NCBI GenBank assembly: GCA_044508215.1 | Contig: JBIQID010000058.1 | Coordinates: 1-18,441, forward strand | Direction: 5' to 3' | DNA length: 18,441 bases | Origin: JAEZFI01 sp044508215 | Lineage (GTDB): Bacteria > Actinomycetota > Acidimicrobiia > Acidimicrobiales > Microtrichaceae | Shown: positions 9,401-14,812 of the stretch, piece by piece | How the letters are laid out: each line of letters starts with the position of its first letter | How positions within the stretch are numbered: the stretch's first letter is position 1 | Made by a program: the position numbers and the translations under genes | The notes under the pieces: model-generated | What the model saw: only the letters and a program-made list of their open reading frames with translations | Databases searched by the model: none | Told to the model about the DNA's origin: nothing

Positions 9401-11181
9401 TACGTGATCGAACGGTCCTCGAAGACGACCGCGACGGTGTCCGGCGTGCGGTCGACCTGCTGCTCGACCAGGTGGTGGATCCCCACTCCGTTCGGGATCG
9501 GGCGCTCGGTGTCGTTCCAGCCGTGGAGCACCTTCTGGCGCAGCTCGGAGCCGAGCAGATCGACCTCCGCGACGGTGACGTCCTGGCGAGCGGCCAGGGC
9601 GGCCAGCACCGCCTGCAGGCAGTCGACCAGCAGGCGCGCATCGGACGGGTCGATGAGGGCGCGGTCGTAGCGGACGGACCAGCTGTGACCCTCGGACCGC
9701 AGCTCCACCGCCACGCCGTCGGCGGGTGCCCCGTCCGCGTCGAAGCGGACGGCCACTGGCAGCAGTCGGCCCGCAACGAGCTCCGGGTGCCGGGCCAGCT
9801 CGGGCTGACGGGCCACGAGGTCCGCCTGGAACGGGAGGCGTCCCCGGGCGTCGGCGAGCGCCCCCGCCAGCGCTTCGGCCACGTCGGCGACCGCTGCGGT
9901 GCGGTCGAGCGAGACCTCGAACGGCGCAGCGTCGGCCAGCAGCTGGGCTGCGGGTCCGGCTTCGGCAGTCCATGCGCCGTCGACGAGGCCGAGATGGAAG
10001 CGGTCCTTGCCGGCCAGCCGCGCGAGCAGCACGCCGAACCCGGCCACGACAGCACCCGGATCGTCGGCGATGGCGGGCGGGACCTCGAGGTCGATGGCAG
10101 CGTGGTCCGGGCGGTGGTCCGGGCCGGCGGTCGCCGCCCAAGGGACCTCCACCGGCTCGAGGCTGGTGAGTTGGTCGAGATGGCGACGCTCTTCTCGGGC
10201 GAGGCGTGCACCCAGTTCGGTGAGTCGGGCACGCTCGGTCTCATCCAGCGCCGGGAGGCGGTCGCCGACGCTGACGCCGAGACGGGTGGCGGCTTCGGCG
10301 GGGGTCAGCTCCTCGCCGGTGAGCGTGGTGACAGCGGTGAGGGCCAGCGCTCCGTCGGCGGTGGCCACCACCAGCTCGTCGTCGGCCGAGAGGACGGTGC
10401 CCGCCTCGCCCGAGTCGTCCCGCACCTCGACCGACGTGACCGCCAGCGTCGTGCCGGGACCGTGCACCTTCGCGAGCGTCACCGGGTTCGGGTACGGCCC
10501 GAAGGTGAGGGCGCGGACCAGGCGGTCCAGTTCGACCGCCGGCTTGTTCCAGTCGAGGACGGCGAGCGCCTCGGGGCGGTCGTGACGGCTGAAGGTCCGC
10601 CGCTCCGCAGCAGGATCCTGTGGCGTCGCGGTGACGGTTCCGGAGGCGAGCTCGTCGACGAGCTGACCGAAGCTCTCGATGGCCGCCTCGAAGTTGCGCG
10701 TGTTCAGGGAGAGCGACGTCTCCCCCGGTGCCACCTCGAAGGTGCGGGAGGCGACGAGGTCGCCCTCGTCGATCCCAGGAGTGATGTGGTGCCAGCTGAT
10801 CCCGTAGGTGGGCTCGCCGGCGATGAGCGCCCAGACGGGGGCGTTGAGCCCGGCGTACCCCGGGAGCGGCCCGTCGTGGAAGTTGATCGCCCCCTTCTTC
10901 GGGAGGGCCACGACCTCGTCGGGCAGCAGCGCGAGGTGTGTGATCGAGAGCAGCCAGTCGAAGTCGTGTGCGGCGAGCTCGTCGCACCAGGAGCTCGCCG
11001 GCCCGGATGCGTCCACGGTGGCGTAGCCCTTCGAGGTGGCCCAGTCGGCGACGCGGCGGGAGCCGGCGGCCACGGCCACGACCTCGTGCCCCTTCGAGGC
11101 GAGGATGTCCCCGCACTCGAGGAGAAGCGAATCTGCGCCGACCAGAACGCAGCGCATCGGCGGGTGTTCGGACGGGCTCAT
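6442..11181 (-). CDS. NRPS loading/first module: formyltransferase, C-domain remnant, Gly-type A domain interrupted by luciferase-like monooxygenase, PCP
   Basis: This 1579-residue protein probably activates, formylates and oxidises a starter amino acid. The N-terminal formyltransferase (about 8-260) has N100 and H102 in NFHDG and D138 in GIDEGD, the Asn-His-Asp set and spacing of methionyl-tRNA formyltransferase. Residues 345-560 resemble only the C-terminal half of a condensation domain and have no HHxxxDG. Adenylation runs from about 566: YTSGSTGLPKG near 720, then D765 in SFDISVLEL. A MupA/Atu3671-like flavin monooxygenase is inserted at about 807-1160. Adenylation resumes at about 1187, with YGPTE near 1256, GRIDHQVKIRGYRIE and K1454 in NGKID. 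The pocket reads D-I-L-Q-F-G-M-I-W-K, glycine-like. The PCP serine is S1513 in DLGGHSL. The tail is basic (RRRDSLQRRRARR) and may dock to the PKS. I chose ATG at 11181 because GAGGA precedes it and the formyltransferase fold begins just after; the open frame upstream runs into ssrA. The substrate call is inference. Confidence 0.93.
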   Translation of the reverse strand: MSPSEHPPMRCVLVGADSLLLECGDILASKGHEVVAVAAGSRRVADWATSKGYATVDASGPASSWCDELAAHDFDWLLSITHLALLPDEVVALPKKGAINFHDGPLPGYAGLNAPVWALIAGEPTYGISWHHITPGIDEGDLVASRTFEVAPGETSLSLNTRNFEAAIESFGQLVDELASGTVTATPQDPAAERRTFSRHDRPEALAVLDWNKPAVELDRLVRALTFGPYPNPVTLAKVHGPGTTLAVTSVEVRDDSGEAGTVLSADDELVVATADGALALTAVTTLTGEELTPAEAATRLGVSVGDRLPALDETERARLTELGARLAREERRHLDQLTSLEPVEVPWAATAGPDHRPDHAAIDLEVPPAIADDPGAVVAGFGVLLARLAGKDRFHLGLVDGAWTAEAGPAAQLLADAAPFEVSLDRTAAVADVAEALAGALADARGRLPFQADLVARQPELARHPELVAGRLLPVAVRFDADGAPADGVAVELRSEGHSWSVRYDRALIDPSDARLLVDCLQAVLAALAARQDVTVAEVDLLGSELRQKVLHGWNDTERPIPNGVGIHHLVEQQVDRTPDTVAVVFEDRSITYRELDERANRLAHHLSGLGVGPDHLVGVHLNRGIDLVVAVVAVHKAGGAYVPLDPTYPSNRLEHMISDSGCRVVLTESALLDELPRRDDPGITVVAIDRERAAIDAMPPERPAVEVSPEHLAYCIYTSGSTGLPKGVLIEHVNAVNFFEGMDERVPHELPATWFAVTSLSFDISVLELLYTLTRGFTVVVYLDREREVGGDSDAQASWTEQHASLPMDMSLFYFSGDAAEGEGPDKYRLLLEGARFADRNGFSAVWTPERHFHAFGGLYPQPAVTGAAVAAITSNVEVRAGSVVMPLEHPIRVAEAWSVVDNLSNGRVGVSFASGWQPNDFVLRPENYANAKQAMFDGIETVKRLWRGEKVSFDGPTGQVELSTLPRPVQRELPVWVTTAGNPETYIQAGRIGANVLTHLLGQSVEQLAPKIEAYRRARAEAGFDPDAGVVSLMLHTFVGEDEDAVRDAAREPLKAYLGESFSLLREYAWSFPAFQRPAGSTPADGGLNDEDFANLSPEDLDAVLEFAFLRYYESSGLFGTPERCSQMIDSLKGIGVNEIACLVDFGVDTDQVLDSLPLLAEIRERANANVGTASDADLSTQLDQSVAAQIARHEVTHLQCTPSMARMWSLQDDTRKALASVEHVFIGGEAFPVALAKDLRSLSLSGNVTNMYGPTETTIWSTTWKLDGDLDLIPVGTPIANTQIYVLDSNRQPVPPGVAGELWIGGLGVVRGYHERPELTAERFVADPFREGGRMYCTGDLARWRELPDGSAHLEFLGRIDHQVKIRGYRIELGEIEAQLGRFPGVRECVAAVREDTPGDQQLMGYLSAAAGTTIDAAAVKDHLRATLPEVMVPAHVVVLDDLPHTPNGKIDRNALPSLAEVLGRRTAAAPLAEASNEAEQQVLEVWREILGTDQIGVDDNFFDLGGHSLLMVRLHRRLKEVLELPISLTDLYGHPTVRSFAESLSVDTAAATAQTSRDRAARRRDSLQRRRARR

Positions 11182-11349
11182 CAAGGTCCTCGACGTCGAT
11201 CTGTGTTGACGCGGCACGCCACCCTCAGTGAGCCCGCCGCCGACGCAATGGTAACGATGGCCGCTGAGGTTCTCCCCTCGGACTGGGGGAAACTGCCCAA
11301 GCGCGGAGGGGCCAGGGGAATCCCGGGAGCGACCCCGACGTTGGACCGG

Positions 11350-11355
11350 TAGCAT
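11350..11355 (+). promoter_or_regulatory. Candidate -10 box of ssrA
   Basis: TAGCAT fits the actinobacterial TANNNT form and lies 11 nt before the mature 5' end of the tmRNA. No convincing -35 box sits at the right distance, so this is a weak call. The interval 11182-11366 must also hold the promoter of the divergent NRPS gene, which I could not pick out. Confidence 0.3.
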
Positions 11356-11366
11356 CTGCAACGCAC

Positions 11367-11748
11367 GGGGCTGACTGGTTTCGACGACGAGATCCGGAAG
11401 CTGCGCTTGCGACCCGAGTTGCTCAGACTCGTAAAACAGGGCAACCAAAGAACCGCCAACGAGCAGTTCGCTCTCGCAGCCTGATCTAGGTCAGGACCAG
11501 AGAGACATCGTGACCAGCAATGGCGCACGGGGCCAGACCACCGCAGCCCGGCAACAGAAGCGGTGGTGGACCGCAGGGAGAGACCGCTGACGGCGTGAAA
11601 GAACGCTGACACCGGGGAAAGACCCGGTGGTGAGCCTCCGGGCTCCACCCACCCGTGGGAGCGGTAGCCACAAGGCCGCACGACGGGGATGGTCGTATCG
11701 GGTTCAGTGACCGCTCGGCGGACGAGGGTTCGATTCCCTCCAGCTCCA
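11367..11748 (+). ncRNA. ssrA: Transfer-messenger RNA (tmRNA)
   Basis: The gene opens with GGGGCTGACTGGTTTCGAC, the hallmark 5' end of one-piece tmRNA. It ends with a T-arm (GAGGG, loop TTCGATT, CCCTC) and CAGCTCC followed by A. The ends GGGGCTG and CAGCTCC pair over seven bases with one G-U, forming the tRNA-like acceptor stem. CCA is not encoded (the genome reads ACTCAT), so it must be added after transcription. The length of about 382 nt is normal. tmRNA with SmpB frees stalled ribosomes and tags the unfinished peptide for proteolysis. No smpB is visible in the window. The minus-strand open frames across this interval are spurious. Confidence 0.97.
11455..11484 (+). other. tmRNA tag reading frame encoding ANEQFALAA
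   Basis: After the conserved CTCGTAAAA element and an 18-nt A-rich spacer, the resume codon GCC starts a frame reading Ala-Asn-Glu-Gln-Phe-Ala-Leu-Ala-Ala, then TGA. The ALAA end is the conserved degron recognised by ClpXP-type proteases. The tag has nine residues, compared with ten in E. coli (ANDENYALAA). The resume codon is assigned by analogy with E. coli spacing. Confidence 0.85.
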
Positions 11749-11763
11749 CTCATCATCACCGAC

Positions 11764-11790
11764 CGGCAGCCCGACCTCATCGGGCTGCCG
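11764..11790. terminator. Shared hairpin terminator between ssrA and the convergent HNH gene
   Basis: CGGCAGCCCGA and TCGGGCTGCCG form a perfect 11-bp stem with a 5-nt loop (CCTCA), beginning 16 nt after the tmRNA 3' end. The TGA stop of the convergent minus-strand HNH gene (11777-11779) lies in the loop, so one hairpin probably serves both genes. There is no clear U-tract, as is common in high-GC actinobacteria. Confidence 0.7.
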
Positions 11791-12853
11791 TCCTGTGTCG
11801 AGCCCGATGGCACGTCCTGCAGCGGGGTTCCAGCTCGTCGACGACCGTTCGACGGGTGGTCTCGTACGGCGGTTGGTGGTCGTACTCGAGGAGCTCGGTC
11901 TCGCCGCAGTCCACGCATCTGCGGTGCCGTTCGAGCACCACCCGGCGCTGCCGTGCCGTGGGGTGGCGGTGGCGGCCGGATGCGTTGATCGGCCGACGCT
12001 CGGCATCGTGGATCAACACCCGCAGGAACGCATCGGGGGCGATCTGCTCCACGATGCTGCCGGGCACCGGCGTGCCGTCGTCGAGCGTGCACCCGTCGCC
12101 GCGCACGTGGATCACCACCTCCGCCTCCACCTTTGCGCCACCCTCGGCGGCAAGGGCGACGAGGGCGTCGGCCCGCTGCTGCGCCATCGACGGCCAACGC
12201 TCGGGCCTGCTCGCCCCGGCCACCTCCTGTGGCGAGGACGCGTCCGCGGACGCGTCTTCGCCACGCTGAGCGCGGATCGGCCCTCCGTTCCGCATCACCC
12301 ACGCATCGATCGCTGCCGTGAGGCCCGCAGCTGCCAGCGGGGGCAGCCGGAACCAACCGACGACCATCCCGTCGGGCTCGACGCGGAACTTCAGCGATCT
12401 CGCCTGCTGGTGGCGGTCCTCGGTCTCCTCGGGCTCTTCACGAGCGCCGAGCCACGCAGCGATCGCCGTCGACAGACGGCCGGCCGGCGTCAGCTCGGCC
12501 AGCTCGCACAGCTCGGCCTCGGTCTCCGGCTTCACGACGCGGGTGAGGGTGCGGACCTTGCTGTACGACAGGCGGCCCTCAGCGAAGGCGGCGGCGACCA
12601 GCAGGAACCGCTCCAGGTCGCGACCGACGCGCAACCACTCGCGCGCCGTGCACACCTCGATGTCCAACGCCGTGGCGACCCAGTGCGCGCACGTCCGCGC
12701 GCCGTCGAGGGCCCACTCGCCCGACCGGTCGAGCTCCACCACCAGGGCCAGCAGGTCGCGCTGGCTGGTCGACCAACGCTGCCCCAGTTCGAGCACCGCT
12801 GTGCGGGCGTCCCGGCCCGTCGCCCTCGGCCCTCGCTGCATGGTCGTGGTCAT
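11777..12853 (-). CDS. DUF222 / HNH endonuclease domain protein (13E12-type)
   Basis: This 358-residue protein has a helical DUF222 region (about 15-290) and a C-terminal HNH-type zinc module. The module has C313-x2-C316, H326 in EYDH, then C345-x2-C348-H349. Where many family members have Asn (as in DNL), this protein reads DELEP, so the central Asn of HNH appears replaced. HNH folds usually cut DNA with a metal ion; proteins of this family are abundant in actinobacteria and their cellular role is poorly defined. The start at 12853 is preferred because GGAGGGAG lies just upstream; a weaker in-frame start is at 12886. The gene converges on ssrA. Codons for EDASADASS lie within a long inverted repeat (12229-12264), suggesting a repeat element has been absorbed into the coding region. 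Confidence 0.85.
   Translation of the reverse strand: MTTTMQRGPRATGRDARTAVLELGQRWSTSQRDLLALVVELDRSGEWALDGARTCAHWVATALDIEVCTAREWLRVGRDLERFLLVAAAFAEGRLSYSKVRTLTRVVKPETEAELCELAELTPAGRLSTAIAAWLGAREEPEETEDRHQQARSLKFRVEPDGMVVGWFRLPPLAAAGLTAAIDAWVMRNGGPIRAQRGEDASADASSPQEVAGASRPERWPSMAQQRADALVALAAEGGAKVEAEVVIHVRGDGCTLDDGTPVPGSIVEQIAPDAFLRVLIHDAERRPINASGRHRHPTARQRRVVLERHRRCVDCGETELLEYDHQPPYETTRRTVVDELEPRCRTCHRARHRTAAR
12229..12264. repeat. 36-nt near-perfect palindrome inside the HNH gene
   Basis: The sequence is self-complementary around the centre 12246/12247 over 36 nt, with one mismatched pair (12236 and 12257). Its central 20 nt (12237-12256) are a perfect palindrome built on GCGTCCGCGGACGC. The same 16-nt core occurs again at 13039-13054. 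It lies in the coding region between the DUF222 and HNH parts. Confidence 0.8.
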
Positions 12854-12958
12854 GACGCCTCCCTCCGGTCCACCGCTCTCGGCCACACCGATGCCGCGTG
12901 GTCCGTGTCCGATCTGCGCTCGCCTCTTCTCTTCCTGGGACCGCCGTTCCCGCCGGCA

Positions 12959-12979
12959 GTCGAGCTGCGCTCGACCATA
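12959..12979 (-). promoter_or_regulatory. Candidate promoter -10 and operator-like inverted repeat of the HNH gene
   Basis: Reading the minus strand, TATGGT (12979 to 12974) resembles a -10 box. It is followed at once by a perfect inverted repeat, GTCGAGC-TGC-GCTCGAC (12959-12975), which would cover the transcription start. That is typical placement for a repressor site. No good -35 box is seen. The site is 106 nt before the chosen start codon. Speculative. Confidence 0.3.
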
Positions 12980-13000
12980 GGAGGGGGGTGTGACACTCAG

Positions 13001-13017
13001 GTTTCCGTCGTGGAAAC
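13001..13017. repeat. Inverted repeat GTTTCC-N5-GGAAAC
   Basis: This is a perfect 6-bp inverted repeat with a 5-nt spacer (GTCGT), upstream of the candidate HNH promoter. It could be a binding site for a dimeric regulator. It lies in the 283-nt interval 12854-13136, in which I see no gene. Confidence 0.45.
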
Positions 13018-13032
13018 GTCACCCGCGGTGGC

Positions 13033-13058
13033 GGATGCGCGTCCGCGGACGCGTGTCC
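13033..13058. repeat. Second copy of the palindromic core, intergenic
   Basis: This is an imperfect 26-nt palindrome centred at 13045/13046, with a perfect 16-nt centre and two mismatched pairs outside it. It shares GCGTCCGCGGACGCGT exactly with the copy inside the HNH gene about 800 nt away. It lies between the HNH gene and the end of the four-gene operon. Confidence 0.75.
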
Positions 13059-13136
13059 ACCACGGCTCGTGACGGCCACCCGCCCACCGGCGCCATGCCG
13101 ACCCAGTGTCTCTCCGCGGCTCACGGGATCTCTGGA

Positions 13137-13343
13137 CTACTTCGTCAGCTCGCTGCGGATGATCCGACCCGTTCCGGGATCCACCACGCAACGGTGTGCC
13201 CACGCGTTCGCCACGACCTCGTCGCCGCGGATCGCCACGGTGGTCCAGCACTTCAGGTCGGCTCTCGGCGGCTCAGCGGCCCAGACCACCTCACCGGTCG
13301 GCGTCGCCCGGACCAGGTTGGCGAAGGGATGCCAAGCCTCCAC
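13137..13343 (-). CDS. Small conserved hypothetical protein, probably N-terminally frameshifted
   Basis: This 68-residue frame from GTG reads like a compact beta-rich protein: FANLVRATPTGEVVWAAEPP, then TTVAIRGDEVVANAWAHRC and VVDPGTGRIIRSELTK. It recalls small actinobacterial hypothetical proteins ending in DPxTGRI...FTK; that resemblance is from memory. No ribosome binding site precedes the GTG. In the neighbouring frame an ATG at 13404, overlapping the methyltransferase stop by one nt, encodes MTRHGNPSVTVLDWIGSTAR and would run straight into this protein if one G of a GGGG run near 13345 were removed. The joined product would be 88 residues. Function unknown. Confidence 0.55.
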   Translation of the reverse strand: MEAWHPFANLVRATPTGEVVWAAEPPRADLKCWTTVAIRGDEVVANAWAHRCVVDPGTGRIIRSELTK

Positions 13344-13403
13344 CCCGGGCGGTCGACCCGATCCAGTCGAGAACCGTGACCGACGGGTTCCCGTGCCGCG
13401 TCA

Positions 13404-13841
13404 TCACCTCCCGCCCAGCGCGACCTCCCGGAGCGGATCTCCTCCGTCGATGAAGAGCCGCCCACCCGGAACCAGAGCACGGGCGATCCGATCCAGGGCC
13501 CGCGCGTTCGCTGCCGGGTGACGGCCGTCGAGCACGCCGACCCTCACCGCGAAGGCGAGGTCGTAGGGCTGCTCGCCCTCGGCCAGCTCCAGGTCCTCGC
13601 ACGCCACGCACCGAACGCTCAGCCGGCCCTCGGCGATCAGCTCCGCGGCCGAGGCCTCGAGCTGCCGGATCGCCTTCGTCGACCGGTCGACCGCCAGCAC
13701 GTGTCCGTCGGGACCGACCCGGCGAGCCACCTCCCGTGCGGCCGCTCCCGGACCGCAGCCGACCTCGAGCACTCGCAACGCCGGCCGGAGCGGAAGCGCG
13801 TCGACGATCTCCTGGAGCCGCGCCGAGAGCACCTCGGTCAC
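13404..13841 (-). CDS. Small class I SAM-dependent methyltransferase
   Basis: This 145-residue protein has the Rossmann SAM-binding motif VLEVGCGPG at 24-32, and D52 in AVDRS at the end of strand 2, which would hold the SAM ribose. PYDLAFAVRVG (92-102) sits at the motif IV position and ALVPGGRLFIDGG (122-134) at motif VI. It lacks a substrate-binding lid or long C-terminal region, so it is short for the class but looks complete. The GTG start overlaps the stop of the upstream gene by four nt (GTGA), a sign of translational coupling. The methyl acceptor is unknown. It could act on a small molecule or on the product of a neighbouring gene. Confidence 0.8.
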   Translation of the reverse strand: MTEVLSARLQEIVDALPLRPALRVLEVGCGPGAAAREVARRVGPDGHVLAVDRSTKAIRQLEASAAELIAEGRLSVRCVACEDLELAEGEQPYDLAFAVRVGVLDGRHPAANARALDRIARALVPGGRLFIDGGDPLREVALGGR

Positions 13842-14812
13842 AGGAATCGCCGGGCCAGCGCCAGCCGATCCTCCCGCGTCCGGTGGAAGATGCCCGCCAC
13901 GTCCGCGTCCCACCGGTGCCACGGGAACTCGGTCACGCGGTCGCCGATCCGTCGGAACAGCTCGTCTGCGATCCGAGCCGAGCGGGCGTCCACCGGGACC
14001 ACGCCGATCACGTAGGCGTTCAGCACGATGAAGCTGGACGGCGGCGTCTCCGATGCCAGTGCCGCGAGGTATCGCTCGGCCGCGCCCGCCAGCTCCTGGG
14101 CCACGTTCGGTGCGGAGAAGTAGGTCCTCGGCTGGAGGTCGTCGTCGGACAGGAGGAACTCGATGTGGGCGACCGGCAGCGCCTCCCGGGCCGGCGAATC
14201 TGCCGGCGCGTACTGGTCGATCCACCGGGCGAACTCGAACATCGCTTCGTGGGAACCGGCCCACTTCTTGCAGAGGCCCTGCAGCATGGAGGCGCAGCCG
14301 TAGGGGTGGAACGGTGCTCGTTCGTGGAGGTGGGCGAACCGGGCGCGCATCTCGGGCAGGCCCATCTCCAGCCCGCGGCTCGTCGTGATCAGGTGCGGCC
14401 AGGGGTCGGGTGCCGTGCGCCAGGTGGCAGCGGTCCAGCGGAGGAGGGTCTCCGCCTGCTCCAGCTTGCTCAGGAACCCTCGCCACGACGACGGATCCAC
14501 GTCGGAGGCCCGGCGACTCGAACGGATCGCCCAGGCGTCGCGCACGTAGATCCCCCCGAGAGCACTGAGCGAACGGGCGGACGGCTCCGTCCGGGCCCAC
14601 GCCTCGACGACGTCGGTCGGGATCTCGTCCCAGAGGAGGGCTCCCGTGATGGAGTGGCCGCGGACGTCGAGCAGCTTGTCCACCTCCCGCCACGAGCCCG
14701 CGACCAGCGCCTCGATCGCACCCCGCAGCTCGTGGTCGCCGTGGTACCGGTCGATGGAGATCGCCGCCTGCGGCTCGGCTGATCGAGGCTGTTGCTCGCG
14801 TCGCAGCTTCAT
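13838..14812 (-). CDS. Conserved protein of unknown function, 324 residues
   Basis: I do not recognise a named family with known activity. The protein is mostly helical by composition and rich in Trp, Arg and His. It has a striking central block, FHPYGCASMLQGLCKKWAGS (168-187), followed by HEAMFEFAR. This pattern of Trp, His and Lys-Trp motifs resembles helical-repeat (TPR-like) hypothetical proteins of streptomycetes, by memory only. There is no signal peptide or membrane segment, so it is probably cytoplasmic. The ATG at 14812 overlaps the stop of the M16-like gene in an ATGA junction, and its own stop overlaps the methyltransferase start. A Met five codons upstream is a less likely start. 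Confidence 0.75.
   Translation of the reverse strand: MKLRREQQPRSAEPQAAISIDRYHGDHELRGAIEALVAGSWREVDKLLDVRGHSITGALLWDEIPTDVVEAWARTEPSARSLSALGGIYVRDAWAIRSSRRASDVDPSSWRGFLSKLEQAETLLRWTAATWRTAPDPWPHLITTSRGLEMGLPEMRARFAHLHERAPFHPYGCASMLQGLCKKWAGSHEAMFEFARWIDQYAPADSPAREALPVAHIEFLLSDDDLQPRTYFSAPNVAQELAGAAERYLAALASETPPSSFIVLNAYVIGVVPVDARSARIADELFRRIGDRVTEFPWHRWDADVAGIFHRTREDRLALARRFL

Noticed and set aside
11274..11288. CCCC-TCGGACT-GGGG hairpin in the NRPS/ssrA intergenic region
   Set aside because: The stem is only four G-C pairs, which is expected by chance at this GC content.
11182..11448. N-terminal extension of the NRPS to a start at 11448
   Set aside because: It would overlap the tmRNA and add 89 residues of low-complexity Arg/Gly/Pro sequence. 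The ATG at 11181 has a ribosome binding site and directly precedes the formyltransferase fold.
11748..11790. Duplicated ssrA 3' end as an attachment site scar
   Set aside because: The sequence CCCTCCAGCTCCA does not recur elsewhere in the window.
11504..12356. Minus-strand frames across ssrA (for example 11181-12356 and 11486-11749)
   Set aside because: They cross a structural RNA and have no protein features.
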